Shown: positions 1-9,267, counted from the first letter of the stretch. The stretch is 64,000 nt of DNA from an uncultured Lachnospiraceae bacterium (GCA_910577645.1 CAJTOL010000001.1:186001-250000), one strand, 5' to 3'. Numbers and translations are program-made. Notes: generated by a model not told the origin, from the sequence alone.

Positions 1-1662
1 TTTACCCTGAAATGGAATGAGCAGAGAATCTATATGATGGATTTTGACCGCCGGGTGAATGAGATTTTTACCGGAAACCGGGACTGCCTTTCCGGGAAGC
101 GGATCCTCCTTGGAATTACCGCAGACGACAAGGTAAGCGCCAAGTCCAGCCCAAACGGAAAACAAATTGGATTTAGAACCAACCGGGATTTGTGGCTTTA
201 CGATCAGGACAATAGAGACCTGGTAAGTATATTTTCCTTCCGGAGTCAGGAAAACAGTTCAAAAATGGAGTATGACCAGCACGATGTAAAAATTCTCCAG
301 GTGTCTGACAACGGAGATGTGGATTTTCTGGTTTACGGGTATATGAACCGGGGACGCCGGGAGGGGCAGGTGGGAATCGGCTTATATCACTATTCAGATG
401 CTGACAGCGCTTTAGAGGAAAGATTTTTTGCCCCCTTTATTACTACCTATGAGGATTTGAGGCTGGATTTAGATAAGCTGTGCTACCAATCCCAGGGAGG
501 AATGCTGTATTTAATGCAGGACCATGCAGTGTACGGCATCGATTTAAATAGCAGCGAGTATATTATTCTGGCAGATTCCCTGGAAGAGGGGGCTTATGCG
601 GTAAGTCAGGACGGCCGTCATTTTGCCTGGCAGGATGGCCATAAGAAACACGAAGCAGTCTCTGTCAGCCTGATGGATTTAGAAACTGGGGTGAAGCAGA
701 CTATTTCTGCACCGGAAGGAGATTATATCCGGAGCCTTGGCTTTGTAGGCGGAGATTTCCTGTATGGTTTGGCCCGCCAAGGCAGCCGCTGGGTAGTCAA
801 CAACCGGTTGGAAGAGATTCCCATGTATGCTCTGGAGGTTTTGGGGGAGGACTCTCAGATACTGACCCGGTATGAAAAGGAAGGGTATTATATTTCCGGG
901 GTATCGGTGGAGGACAGCCGGATCCATTTAAAGCGTATTGTCCAGGAATTGGGAAATTCTTATATTATGGTAGATAAGGATACAATTGTCTGCAATGCGG
1001 AGATAGAAAATACAGAATTGGAAGGGATTGGCTGGTATGCCTCTTCTGACAAAGAAAAGGTTTATTTTGTTCAGCTGAGCTTTGACATCAAGGCAAGCCA
1101 GGATATAGACCTGTCCGGTCCAAGAAAGGTATCCTATGACCAGTCTTTAGACTTGGGACTGGTTGCCAATACGCCCTTTACCAGAATGACCTTTTACGCA
1201 TACGGAAACGGCAGGCTGAGGGGAATCACCCAGGACTTTAAAACAGCTGTGGAGCTGGCTTATGAGGATATGGGACTGGTAACGGATGAGGATCAGAATA
1301 TATTGTGGAACCGGGTAAACCGGGGAAATACAAAAAATATCCGGGACCCTCAAAACGTTGCTTATCGGATTACCCAGAATCTGGATGATTTTACAGAGAG
1401 CAAAGAATTTCCCGACGGAACGATAATGCTGGATGCAAAAGGCCTGGCTATGAACCAGATCCTGTACTTTGTGGATCAGGGCTGTCCGGTAATTGCCTAC
1501 ACCGGAGAGAAGAAATACCTTTTTATTTCCGGATTCGACCAGTATAACGTAACCTTATACCAGCCGGAGACAGGGGAATCCTGGAAAATGGGATTAAATG
1601 ATGCCTCGGCATATTTCCAAAATTTGCAAAATGACTTTGTGTGCGGCATTATCAGCCAGTAA
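1..1662 (+). CDS. Propeller-like hypothetical protein, 5' end outside window
   Basis: The reading frame is already open at base 1, so the first ATG (position 34) is probably internal and the gene begins upstream; 553 residues are visible. Most of the protein consists of short beta-rich repeats of the kind seen in TolB/WD-like propellers (for example DLWLYDQDNRDLVSIFSF and VSLMDLETGVKQTIS). The last 100 residues resemble the second half of a C39-like papain-fold domain (ILYFVDQGCPVIAY followed by YLFISGFDQYNVTLYQPETG), but the position where C39 enzymes carry the catalytic His before the (Y/F)xxxxGF strand is Lys here. I infer a non-catalytic surface or envelope protein. No specific function can be given. 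A promoter for the next gene starts about 50 bases after the stop. Confidence 0.6.
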   Translation, partial: FTLKWNEQRIYMMDFDRRVNEIFTGNRDCLSGKRILLGITADDKVSAKSSPNGKQIGFRTNRDLWLYDQDNRDLVSIFSFRSQENSSKMEYDQHDVKILQVSDNGDVDFLVYGYMNRGRREGQVGIGLYHYSDADSALEERFFAPFITTYEDLRLDLDKLCYQSQGGMLYLMQDHAVYGIDLNSSEYIILADSLEEGAYAVSQDGRHFAWQDGHKKHEAVSVSLMDLETGVKQTISAPEGDYIRSLGFVGGDFLYGLARQGSRWVVNNRLEEIPMYALEVLGEDSQILTRYEKEGYYISGVSVEDSRIHLKRIVQELGNSYIMVDKDTIVCNAEIENTELEGIGWYASSDKEKVYFVQLSFDIKASQDIDLSGPRKVSYDQSLDLGLVANTPFTRMTFYAYGNGRLRGITQDFKTAVELAYEDMGLVTDEDQNILWNRVNRGNTKNIRDPQNVAYRITQNLDDFTESKEFPDGTIMLDAKGLAMNQILYFVDQGCPVIAYTGEKKYLFISGFDQYNVTLYQPETGESWKMGLNDASAYFQNLQNDFVCGIISQ

Positions 1663-1714
1663 AATCCGCGTCCGTGAACTGTTACTAAATAGTAGATAAA
1701 AAAACGCGATTCTC

Positions 1715-1742
1715 TTTACAAGTCGGATTTTTATGATATAAT
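1715..1742 (+). promoter_or_regulatory. Sigma-A-type promoter for murA
   Basis: TTTACA (1715-1720), a 16-base spacer and a perfect TATAAT (1737-1742) lie in the AT-rich gap in front of murA. The predicted transcript start near 1750 leaves a leader of about 85 bases with no obvious hairpin. Confidence 0.7.
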
Positions 1743-1833
1743 CTATAATGCATAATTGTAATATTAATAAATTTGCAATAATATCTTTCGCTTTGTAATA
1801 AATGGGAACGATGAAGGGGTTAGGAGAGTTAGG

Positions 1834-3126
1834 ATGGAACAGTATATCATGGAGGGCGGTAATCCTCTGGTAGGTGAAGTCACCATCGGAGGTGCAAAAA
1901 ACGCTGCTTTAGGAATTCTGACCGCGGCAATCATGACTGACGATGACGTACTGATAGAGAATCTTCCGGATGTCCGTGACATAAATGTCATGCTGGAGGC
2001 AATTGAAGAGATTGGAGCGACAGTAAATCGCGTTGACCGCCATATGGTGAAGATCAATGCATCAAGTATTAACGAAATTTCTGTAGACGACGAGTATATC
2101 CGGAAAATCCGGGCTTCTTATTACTTTATAGGGGCGCTGCTTGGCAAATACCGCAGCGCCCAGGTGCCCTTACCAGGGGGATGCAACATTGGCAGCCGCC
2201 CTATCGATCAGCATTTAAAGGGCTTTCGGGCGTTGGGAGCGGACGTAAAAATTGAGAGCGGAGCTGTCCGGGTTCATACTGATAATTTGAAAGGCAGTCA
2301 CATTTATCTGGATGTGGTTTCTGTAGGCGCTACCATTAACATTATGATGGCGGCAGCCCTGGCAGAAGGAATGACTATTTTAGAAAATGTGGCCAAGGAG
2401 CCCCACGTAGTTGATGTAGCCAACTTTTTAAACAGTATGGGTGCCAATATTAAAGGCGCCGGTACAGATACCATCCGTATTCGGGGAGTAAAGCGGCTTC
2501 ACGGTACGGAATATTCCATTATCCCGGATCAGATTGAGGCGGGAACCTTTATGTGCGCCGCCGCTATTACCCGGGGAGATATTATGGTTAAAAATGTAAT
2601 CCCCAAGCATTTGGAGGCCATTACAGCTAAGCTTTTGGAGGCGGGGTGTGAGGTTTCTGAGTTTGACGATGCTGTCCGGGTGGTGGGAAAGCCGGTTCAG
2701 CGCCATACAGATATCAAGACCCTTCCTTATCCCGGGTTTCCTACGGACATGCAGCCGCAGATGGCAGTGGTTCTGGCTTTGGCAGAGGGAACCAGCATGG
2801 TGACAGAGAGTATTTTTGAGAATCGTTTTAAATATGTGGATGAGCTGACCCGCATGGGAGGAAATATTAAAGTAGAGGGCAGTGTAGCGGTAATTGACGG
2901 GGTAAAAAGGCTGACCGGCGCTCATCTCAATGCGCCGGATCTCAGGGCAGGCGCTGCTTTGGTGCTGGCAGGGCTGGCAGCCCAGGGGACGACAGAGATA
3001 GATGAGATCGGCTATATCCAGAGAGGCTATGAAAGATTTGAGGAAAAGCTTCAGGGATTGGGAGCAGAAATTAAAAAAGTCAGCTGTGAAAATGAAGTCC
3101 GGAAATTTCGTTTAAAGATAGTCTGA
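1834..3126 (+). CDS. murA: UDP-N-acetylglucosamine 1-carboxyvinyltransferase
   Basis: This enzyme transfers enolpyruvate from PEP to UDP-GlcNAc in the cytosol, the first committed step of peptidoglycan synthesis. At 430 aa the protein is of normal family length. The conserved GGAKNA motif near the N-terminus supplies Lys22-Asn23, and the loop PGGCNIGSRP carries the active-site Cys117 that is alkylated by fosfomycin in sensitive enzymes. The two inside-out alpha/beta domains are complete to the C-terminus. It has its own promoter and a purine-rich ribosome site (GGAGAGTTAGG). Clostridia often carry two murA paralogues; which one this is cannot be decided here. The symbol is used in the general sense. 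Confidence 0.95.
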   Translation: MEQYIMEGGNPLVGEVTIGGAKNAALGILTAAIMTDDDVLIENLPDVRDINVMLEAIEEIGATVNRVDRHMVKINASSINEISVDDEYIRKIRASYYFIGALLGKYRSAQVPLPGGCNIGSRPIDQHLKGFRALGADVKIESGAVRVHTDNLKGSHIYLDVVSVGATINIMMAAALAEGMTILENVAKEPHVVDVANFLNSMGANIKGAGTDTIRIRGVKRLHGTEYSIIPDQIEAGTFMCAAAITRGDIMVKNVIPKHLEAITAKLLEAGCEVSEFDDAVRVVGKPVQRHTDIKTLPYPGFPTDMQPQMAVVLALAEGTSMVTESIFENRFKYVDELTRMGGNIKVEGSVAVIDGVKRLTGAHLNAPDLRAGAALVLAGLAAQGTTEIDEIGYIQRGYERFEEKLQGLGAEIKKVSCENEVRKFRLKIV

Positions 3127-3129
3127 TAC

Positions 3130-3158
3130 TTGACAGTAAGAGGAAAATGCTGTATAGT
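3130..3158 (+). promoter_or_regulatory. Promoter of the metK leader
   Basis: A consensus TTGACA (3130-3135) and TATAGT (3153-3158) are separated by 17 bases, just after the murA stop codon. Transcription should begin near 3165, about 30 bases before the riboswitch. Confidence 0.85.
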
Positions 3159-3193
3159 AAAATTGCTTTAAAAATTGAAGAGTTCGTAAATAT

Positions 3194-3340
3194 CCCTTAT
3201 TCAGAGTGATGGAGGTATAAAGGACCTGTGAAGTCACGGCAACCCCGGTTGTGCGCTTTAAGCGCCAGGGCAGGAAGGTGCCAACCTGAGCGAGGAGCTG
3301 ACGGTTTTATGAAACCGTAGCCAGTCGAGCAATAAGAGGA
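3194..3340 (+). promoter_or_regulatory. SAM-I (S-box) riboswitch
   Basis: The region has the S-box core: GGAGG ... GAAGTCACGGCAACC, then AAGGTGCCAA, and a 3' segment that closes helix P1 (CTTATT at 3196-3201 with AATAAG at 3331-3336). The hairpin ACGGTTT/AAACCGT forms one of the arms. S-box RNAs bind S-adenosylmethionine and, when loaded, allow a downstream terminator to form. The strong hairpin at 3359-3387 provides that terminator, and the regulated gene is SAM synthetase, the most direct feedback target. A second hairpin (GCCTG/CAGGC near 3403-3422) follows before the gene. Confidence 0.95.
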
Positions 3341-3358
3341 TTTGATGATAACAATCTC

Positions 3359-3387
3359 AAGTCCGCATTGCTGCGGACTTTTCTTTT
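3359..3387 (+). terminator. Intrinsic terminator of the SAM riboswitch
   Basis: A 9-bp perfect stem (AAGTCCGCA/TGCGGACTT) with a 4-base loop is followed by TTCTTTTA. It sits between the aptamer and metK and is the expression platform of the S-box. Confidence 0.9.
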
Positions 3388-3477
3388 ACGGAGAATCCGA
3401 AAAATGCCTGAGAGACAGGCTTTGCCGGATTTTCCGGGAACTGTTGGCAAGACGTTACTTTGCACAAGGAGGATAAC

Positions 3478-4665
3478 ATGGAAAGACGCTTATTTACTTC
3501 AGAATCTGTAACCGAAGGACATCCGGACAAAATGTGTGATGCCATTTCCGATGCCGTTTTAGACGCTCTTATGAAGCAGGATCCCATGAGCCGGGTTGCC
3601 TGCGAGACCGCCATTACTACCGGACTGGTTTTGGTAATGGGTGAGATTACTACTAACGCTTATGTAGATATTCAGAAACTGGTTCGGGAAACCATTCGGG
3701 AGATTGGTTATGACCGCGCCAAATACGGTTTTGACTGCGATACCTGCGGCGTGATTACTGCCATTGACGAGCAGTCTGCAGACATTGCTTTGGGCGTGGA
3801 TAAGGCATTAGAGGCCAAGGAAAAGACTATGTCTGACAGTGAGATTGACGCTATCGGCGCGGGAGATCAGGGAATGATGTTCGGCTATGCCACCAGCGAA
3901 ACAGAGGAATATATGCCATACCCCATTGCCCTGGCCCATAAACTGACCCGGCAGTTAACTAAGGTGAGAAAGGATGGAACCTTAAAGTATCTGCGCCCTG
4001 ACGGGAAAAGCCAGGTAACGGTAGAGTATGATGAGGAAGGAAAACCGGTTCGCCTGGACGCAGTGGTCCTTTCCACCCAGCATGACGAAGCGGTAAGCCA
4101 GGAGCAGATCCACGCAGATGTGAAAAAATATGTATTTGATCCGGTTCTGCCAAAGGAAATGATAGATGACAAGACAAAATTCTTTATTAATCCTACCGGC
4201 CGTTTTGTTATCGGCGGCCCCCACGGCGACAGCGGTGTAACAGGCCGTAAGATTATTGTGGATACTTACGGCGGATATGCCCGCCACGGCGGCGGAGCTT
4301 TTTCCGGAAAGGACTGCACCAAGGTAGACCGTTCCGCAGCTTATGCCGCACGCTACGTTGCCAAGAATATTGTGGCAGCAGGGCTGGCAGATAAGTGTGA
4401 GATTCAGCTTTCCTATGCCATCGGTGTGGCTCACCCCACCTCCGTTATGGTGGATACCTTTGGAACCGGAAAGGTAAGCGATGAGAAGCTGGTTGATATT
4501 GTAAGAGAAAATTTTGATTTGCGTCCCGCAGGCATTATTAAGATGTTGGATCTGCGCCGTCCTATTTACAGGCAGACCGCTGCTTACGGCCATTTCGGAA
4601 GAAACGATCTGGATCTTCCCTGGGAGAAGCTGGACAGAATTGAGACTTTAAAGAAATACTTATAA
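3478..4665 (+). CDS. metK: S-adenosylmethionine synthetase
   Basis: MetK makes SAM from methionine and ATP. The start at ATG 3478 is chosen because AAGGAGG (3466-3472) lies directly in front of it; the in-frame TTG further upstream would place that site inside the gene. The 395-aa product has the family hallmarks: GHPDKMCD near residue 14 (ATP site), [12 protein letters not shown] in the middle, and [18 protein letters not shown], the glycine-rich phosphate-binding loop. All three repeated subdomains are present. It is controlled by the preceding SAM-I riboswitch, giving product feedback. A strong hairpin follows the stop codon. Confidence 0.97.
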   Translation: MERRLFTSESVTEGHPDKMCDAISDAVLDALMKQDPMSRVACETAITTGLVLVMGEITTNAYVDIQKLVRETIREIGYDRAKYGFDCDTCGVITAIDEQSADIALGVDKALEAKEKTMSDSEIDAIGAGDQGMMFGYATSETEEYMPYPIALAHKLTRQLTKVRKDGTLKYLRPDGKSQVTVEYDEEGKPVRLDAVVLSTQHDEAVSQEQIHADVKKYVFDPVLPKEMIDDKTKFFINPTGRFVIGGPHGDSGVTGRKIIVDTYGGYARHGGGAFSGKDCTKVDRSAAYAARYVAKNIVAAGLADKCEIQLSYAIGVAHPTSVMVDTFGTGKVSDEKLVDIVRENFDLRPAGIIKMLDLRRPIYRQTAAYGHFGRNDLDLPWEKLDRIETLKKYL

Positions 4666-4676
4666 AATAGAAAAAA

Positions 4677-4735
4677 CAGGAAAGCCGGGGCTGTGGCAAA
4701 GCAGAAGCGACAGCCCCGGTTTCCTGCCTTTTCAG
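4677..4735 (+). terminator. Terminator-like hairpin after metK
   Basis: A long GC-rich inverted repeat (AGGAAAGCCGGGGCTGT pairing with ACAGCCCCGGTTTCCT, one bulge) begins about 12 bases after the metK stop. The T-run after it is interrupted (GCCTTTTC), so termination may be partial and the next gene may be read through. Confidence 0.7.
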
Positions 4736-4762
4736 GGAAAAGAGATAAAGGTAATTTGAAGG

Positions 4763-5350
4763 ATGTCAGAGGAAATTATTTTAAAAACACCGGTTGCTCC
4801 CATCACGGTAACCCTTATCCGCTCCTCCAGGCGCACCATAAGCCTGGAAGTGGGGCCTTCCGGACAGGTGGTACTCCGCGCACCAAAGAGAGCGCCTAAA
4901 AAGATGCTTCAGTCCTTTCTGGAAGAACGAAAGGATTGGATTGCAGAGAAGTATCAGCTTATGGAGCAGTTTCGCAGGGAAGAAGCAGAGAGGGGCCCAA
5001 AAGACTATGAGCTGGATCCGGAAAAGAAAAGCTTATACCGGCGCCAGGCCGGAAAGGTTCTTGCCGCCCGAACTGCTTACTATGCAGAGCAGATGCAGGT
5101 GGATTACGGCCGGATTACAATTAAGGAAACGAAAACCCGCTGGGGAAGCTGCAGCGGAAAGGGAAATTTAAACTTTCATTGGAAGCTGATTTTAATGCCG
5201 CCGGAAGTTCTGGATTATGTGGTGGTTCATGAGCTGGCCCACCGAAAAGAGATGAATCATTCGGAACGGTTTTGGAGGATTGTAGGCAGCTTTTTGCCTG
5301 ACTATAAGGAATGTAGAAAGTGGCTTAGAGAAAATGGCCGAAAAGTGTAA
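4763..5350 (+). CDS. YgjP-like zinc metallopeptidase domain protein (DUF45)
   Basis: The 195-aa protein matches the YgjP/DUF45 layout: a variable N-terminal half, then TRWGSCS (residues about 125-131), and a zinc site HELAH at 156-160 followed by a third histidine in NHSERFW (His166). This is the M48-like gluzincin arrangement. The family is cytosolic and widespread; its physiological substrate is not known. The ATG at 4763 has a weak purine-rich site (AATTTGAAGG) upstream. It sits alone between the metK terminator and the peptide transporter promoter, and may be transcribed by read-through from metK. Confidence 0.85.
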   Translation: MSEEIILKTPVAPITVTLIRSSRRTISLEVGPSGQVVLRAPKRAPKKMLQSFLEERKDWIAEKYQLMEQFRREEAERGPKDYELDPEKKSLYRRQAGKVLAARTAYYAEQMQVDYGRITIKETKTRWGSCSGKGNLNFHWKLILMPPEVLDYVVVHELAHRKEMNHSERFWRIVGSFLPDYKECRKWLRENGRKV

Positions 5351-5671
5351 ACAGCCGGGCCGGCGGAACACATCGATTTCCCTGGCCCGGAATGCCAGAC
5401 TGATCAGGAGGTGTTTCTCCGGGGCGTATAAATGCCTTCTTGACAAAGACTGTACCTGGTAGTATAATAGCCCAAACATTTATACAAGACTTATAAATTA
5501 TAAGGTATTATAGAGCGATAGGATTCGGAGATATTCAAGGATGAATACGGGGCCTTGGTCTATTTTCGAATTTTTTATTGCCTTTAATTCGGGCCTGGAT
5601 ATTTTGTGTTAATTCACTCTTTGAGAGTAAATTATAAAATATTATATTATTTTAAGAAAAGGAGAAAACAA
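5351..5671 (+). other. Intergenic region with long AT-rich leader
   Basis: The first part holds a GC-rich inverted repeat (CCGGGCC 5355-5361 with GGCCCGG 5384-5390) that could end the previous transcript, though no T-run follows. After the promoter at 5440-5468 there is an approximately 200-base untranslated leader ahead of the binding-protein gene. It contains two small hairpins (CTTATA/TATAAG near 5490 and ACTCT/AGAGT near 5616). I do not recognise a known riboswitch in it. Confidence 0.5.
5440..5468 (+). promoter_or_regulatory. Promoter of the dipeptide-uptake operon
   Basis: A perfect TTGACA (5440-5445), 17-base spacer and perfect TATAAT (5463-5468). This is one of the strongest promoters in the window and drives the binding-protein gene about 200 bases downstream. 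Confidence 0.9.
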
Positions 5672-7297
5672 ATGAGAAAGAAATTGGCAGGAGCCGCACT
5701 TCTCTGCGCTGCAATGCTTTCCTTAGCAGCCTGTGGAGGCTCTAATGGGGGAGCTGATTCTACCGCTGCACCGGCAGGTACTGAAGCTGCGGGAGCAGAC
5801 GTTACCACACCGGCAGACACTGTGGCAGGAGCTAAGGTTGTCCGTGTGGCGGCAGTAGATCCTCAGGTTGCTCTGGATCCCCAGCAGTACACCTACAGTA
5901 TTGTTATGAAGATTACGGATAATATTTCCGAGGCGCTGTTTACTACCCAGTCAGACGGAACGGTAACACCGACTTTGTTAACCGGTATGCCGGAGATTTC
6001 CGAGGATCAGCTGACCTACACTTTTGAACTGCTTCCCGATGTAAAATTCCACAACGGAGAGGTATTAAAGTCATCTGATGTTAAGTATTCTTATGAGCGC
6101 CTGATTAAGCTGGCTAAAATGGGCAATCTGCTTCAGAATGTAGTAGGCTATGAGGAAATGAATTCCGGCGCAGCCGATGAACTGGCTGGTTTTGAGATCA
6201 TTGACGACACTCACTTTACCATTACCCTTACCAAGCCTTATGCGCCCTTTACCTCTGTATTATCCACCGCTTACACTGCTATCTATCCTCAGGCGGCATG
6301 TGAAGAGGCTGGCGATACCTGGGGGATGCAGGTTCTTTACGGCACCGGTCCTTTCAAGCTGGACAGCTACACTACCAGCGTTGGAGCAACTCTTTCCAGA
6401 TTTGATGATTATCACGGAGGAGCAGTGAAGCTGGACGGTGTGGATTACAAGTTTATTGAGGATGTAAACACCCAGGTTCTGGAATATCAGAAAGGCAATG
6501 TGGATTATGTGGACGTAGACCCGTCTATCTATCCGGTATATTCAAGCAATCCGGATCTGGCGGATCAGATGCATGGCTTCCAGCCTACCGGCAACTACAG
6601 CTTAACGGTAAACTGCAAGACTTTCCCGGACGCAAAGGTAAGGGAAGCCATTGCCTTATCTGTTGACCGGGCGGCTGTCTGCGAGAGTATCCTTCATGGA
6701 ACCGCTACTGTTCCCACCTCTTATATTCCTGCAGGAATTATCGGCCATGACTCCTCCTTACCAGAGTTTGAGTACAATCCGGAGAGAGCAAAACAGCTTC
6801 TGGCCGAAGCAGGCTATGCAGACGGCATTGACTTAAGAGTAACCGTTAACACCAAATACCAGGGGAATGTTGCCATTGCCACCGCATTCCAGCAGCAGGC
6901 CAAGGCAGCCGGTATCAATGTAGAGGTTGAGCAGGTTGACTCTGCAGCCTGGTCTGATATGAAGCTAAACGGCGGCGTTGACTGCGGAATCTCAAACTGG
7001 TACGTTGACTACTCGGATCCGGAGAGCATGCTGTATCCCATGAGCAAGACCGATACCAATTCCAGCTTCTGGCACAATGCCGAGTATGAACAGCTGATGC
7101 TGGACGGAATTGCAACCACTGATACTGCCAAGCGCCAGGAGATCTATGCCAAGGCAGAACATATTATGACCAGAGAAGACTGGGCAACCACCCCTCTGTA
7201 TAACGAAACCAAGTTCTACCTGTTAAATCCTGCTATCACCGGCTTTGAGATGGATGCTACTTTCCGTATGTTCTGGAAGGATGCGGATATCCAGTAA
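5672..7297 (+). CDS. Lipoprotein substrate-binding protein of a peptide ABC importer (family 5)
   Basis: This is the extracellular, lipid-anchored receptor for the transporter encoded downstream. ATG 5672 is chosen because it follows AAAAGGAG and starts a perfect lipoprotein signal: MRKK, a hydrophobic stretch, and the lipobox LAAC with Cys21. A Thr/Ala/Gly-rich linker follows, then the family 5 (OppA/DppA) body with FHNGEVLKSSDVKYSYER, the classic signature segment, and GTGPFKL. Length (541 aa) is normal for the family. A hairpin after the stop separates it from the permease genes, a common way to express the binding protein in excess. The exact peptide cannot be read from the sequence; the neighbouring epimerase suggests cell-wall dipeptides. 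Confidence 0.9.
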   Translation: MRKKLAGAALLCAAMLSLAACGGSNGGADSTAAPAGTEAAGADVTTPADTVAGAKVVRVAAVDPQVALDPQQYTYSIVMKITDNISEALFTTQSDGTVTPTLLTGMPEISEDQLTYTFELLPDVKFHNGEVLKSSDVKYSYERLIKLAKMGNLLQNVVGYEEMNSGAADELAGFEIIDDTHFTITLTKPYAPFTSVLSTAYTAIYPQAACEEAGDTWGMQVLYGTGPFKLDSYTTSVGATLSRFDDYHGGAVKLDGVDYKFIEDVNTQVLEYQKGNVDYVDVDPSIYPVYSSNPDLADQMHGFQPTGNYSLTVNCKTFPDAKVREAIALSVDRAAVCESILHGTATVPTSYIPAGIIGHDSSLPEFEYNPERAKQLLAEAGYADGIDLRVTVNTKYQGNVAIATAFQQQAKAAGINVEVEQVDSAAWSDMKLNGGVDCGISNWYVDYSDPESMLYPMSKTDTNSSFWHNAEYEQLMLDGIATTDTAKRQEIYAKAEHIMTREDWATTPLYNETKFYLLNPAITGFEMDATFRMFWKDADIQ

Positions 7298-7337
7298 TAA
7301 GCCCGGAACATTCAGGAATTATTATTCAGGAAAAGAT

Positions 7338-7382
7338 GGGGCTGCATGTGCTTTGTTTTTAAGGTACGGCAGCCCCTTTTTT
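7338..7382 (+). terminator. Partial terminator between binding protein and permeases
   Basis: GGGGCTGC (7338-7345) pairs with GCAGCCCC (7369-7376) and is followed by six T. Because the downstream transporter genes have no evident promoter, I read it as an attenuator that lowers permease expression relative to the binding protein. Confidence 0.75.
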
Positions 7383-7418
7383 CTAAACATGCCAAAGTAT
7401 GCAGGATAGGAGGTATGT

Positions 7419-8351
7419 ATGCTTTCATATACAGTGAAACGTTTAGCACAAACCATATTCGTATTAGTGGGAATTAGCCTGATTACTTTCGTATTGCTTC
7501 AGGTGGTTCCCGGAGATCCGGTAGCATTAATGCTGGAAAAGAGGGCGGATCCGGAAACCATAGCCAAGGTCCGGGCCGAGCTGGGGTTAGATTTGCCCTA
7601 CCACATTCAATATATTAATTTCTTAAAGAACGCTGTCCGCCTGGATTTCGGAACTTCTTATTTTACCAAAGAAGTGGTTTCGGACGCTCTAATCCGCTGC
7701 TTTAAGGTAACCTTAAAGCTGGCCTGCATGTCCTTTGTGTTTGCGGCGGCGGTGGGAATCCCCTGCGGTATTTTCTCAGCGATTAAAAGAGGAAAAGGAA
7801 TTGACACGGTAGTAATGGTACTGGCCATTGTAGGAGTGTCCGCACCGGCTTTTTGGGTTGCGATTATTTTACAGATCATATTCGGTTTAAAGCTGGATAT
7901 TCTTCCTATTTCCGGATTTGACGGTATTTCGTCTTACATTCTTCCCAGTGCTGCGCTGGGAGCCAGATATGCAGGAAGCATGGCCAGGATTACCCGAACC
8001 AGTATGCTGGAGGTTATGGGCCAGGATTACATCCGGACCGCGCGGGCAAAGGGATCCGGAAAGTGGGCGATTACCATGAAGCATGCCCTGAAAAATGCAA
8101 TGATTCCCATTGTAACGTTAGTCGGTACAGATTTTGGCTACATGCTGACCGGTTCCATGCTGATTGAAAAGGTATTTTCCATCCCTGGAATCGGGAAGCT
8201 GGCAGTGGATGCCATGTCCAACCGGGATCTGCCTCTTCTGGAGGGGACGGTTATGTATATCGCGTTTATTTTCGTAATTGTGAACCTGATTGTAGACTTA
8301 TCCTATGCATTCCTGGATCCGAGAATCAGGTATGGGAAAGGAGCTGCATAA
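7419..8351 (+). CDS. Peptide ABC transporter permease, DppB/OppB type
   Basis: This is the first of two inner-membrane channel subunits. The 310-aa protein has the usual six-helix arrangement and the family N-terminus (KRLAQTIFVLVGISLITFVLLQ, then VVPGDPVALMLEK). The cytoplasmic EAA loop that contacts the ATPases is seen as DYIRTARAKGSGKWAITMKH around residues 200-220. A good AGGAGG site precedes the ATG. The stop codon overlaps the start of the next permease gene (TAATG), so the two are translationally coupled. Confidence 0.93.
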   Translation: MLSYTVKRLAQTIFVLVGISLITFVLLQVVPGDPVALMLEKRADPETIAKVRAELGLDLPYHIQYINFLKNAVRLDFGTSYFTKEVVSDALIRCFKVTLKLACMSFVFAAAVGIPCGIFSAIKRGKGIDTVVMVLAIVGVSAPAFWVAIILQIIFGLKLDILPISGFDGISSYILPSAALGARYAGSMARITRTSMLEVMGQDYIRTARAKGSGKWAITMKHALKNAMIPIVTLVGTDFGYMLTGSMLIEKVFSIPGIGKLAVDAMSNRDLPLLEGTVMYIAFIFVIVNLIVDLSYAFLDPRIRYGKGAA

Positions 8352-9253
8352 TGGGATTTTTTAATAAACAAAAGAAATTTGAGCAGGAAGTTATGGAAAA
8401 CGGGATGCAGTATTCCAGCTTCTATGGCGACAGTTTTAAGCGGTTAAAGAAAAACAAAATGGCAATGTTCTGTTCCGCAATTCTGGTGGCGTTGGTGTTT
8501 ATCGCAATTTTTGCGCCTCTCATTGCCCCTTATGATCCTACCTTCCAGGATTATACGGCAGTGCTGGCAGAACCAAGCCTGGCTCATCCTTTCGGAACAG
8601 ATGAGTACGGGAGAGACATTTTATCCCGGATCATTTACGGTTCCAGAGTATCCATCAGCATCGGCATTGTTGCCCAGATAGTTGCCTCTGTGGTAGGAGT
8701 TACCCTGGGCTCCTTAGCCGGTTACTATGGCGGGGCGGTAGATAACGTAATTTCCAGAATTATGGAGATCTTCCAGGCATTTCCGGATTTGATTTTTGCT
8801 ATGGCAATTATGACCTTTATGGGAAAAGGAGTGTTAAACCTCTTTATTGCCCTGGGGCTTCTGACCTGGGTCAGGACGGCCCGTATGATCCGGGGATCAG
8901 TGATGCAGCTAAAGGAAAAGGAATATATTGAGGCCAGCCGCGCCTGCGGCGCATCCACCTACTGGATTATCATGAAGGGACTGATTCCCAACTGCCTTTC
9001 CACCATTATTGTCCTGGTAACCCTTGGTATTCCCAATGCAATTATGTACGAGGCATCTTTAAGCTTTTTGGGAATCGGTATCCAGCCGCCTACTCCCTCC
9101 TGGGGAAATATGATCAGCGCGGCTCAGACGTTTATCAGCTACCGGCCGGTTTACAGCATTACCCCCGGTATTGCTATTATGATTACAGTAATTGCGTTTA
9201 ATATTTTTGGCGACGGATTAAGGGATGCCCTTGATCCAAAACTGAAAACCTGA
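8351..9253 (+). CDS. Peptide ABC transporter permease, DppC/OppC type
   Basis: Second channel subunit, 300 aa. A cytoplasmic N-terminal tail of about 35 residues is followed by a first helix and the OppC-type motif HPFGTDEYGRDILSRIIYGSR. The EAA loop is YIEASRACGASTYWIIMKGL. The C-terminus (FGDGLRDALDPKLK) is characteristic of DppC/OppC. It overlaps the previous gene by one base and ends just before the ATPase gene. Membrane topology and order match the standard Dpp/Opp operon. Confidence 0.93.
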   Translation: MGFFNKQKKFEQEVMENGMQYSSFYGDSFKRLKKNKMAMFCSAILVALVFIAIFAPLIAPYDPTFQDYTAVLAEPSLAHPFGTDEYGRDILSRIIYGSRVSISIGIVAQIVASVVGVTLGSLAGYYGGAVDNVISRIMEIFQAFPDLIFAMAIMTFMGKGVLNLFIALGLLTWVRTARMIRGSVMQLKEKEYIEASRACGASTYWIIMKGLIPNCLSTIIVLVTLGIPNAIMYEASLSFLGIGIQPPTPSWGNMISAAQTFISYRPVYSITPGIAIMITVIAFNIFGDGLRDALDPKLKT

Positions 9254-9267
9254 TGGAGGCAGTGGAT

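Noticed and set aside
2428..2925. Open frame of 165 codons on the minus strand inside murA
   Set aside because: It lies wholly within a well-supported enzyme gene, has no ribosome site and no recognisable domain. It is a codon-bias shadow.
3403..3440. Second hairpin after the SAM riboswitch terminator read as an extra aptamer
   Set aside because: It is a small, imperfect stem without conserved riboswitch motifs; it is treated as part of the leader.
3982..4593. Minus-strand open frame of 203 codons inside metK
   Set aside because: It is antisense to conserved MetK motifs, has no start signals, and no family is recognised.
4693..4899. Short plus-strand frame starting in the metK terminator
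   Set aside because: It overlaps the terminator stem and the start of the YgjP-like gene in another frame, with low-complexity content.
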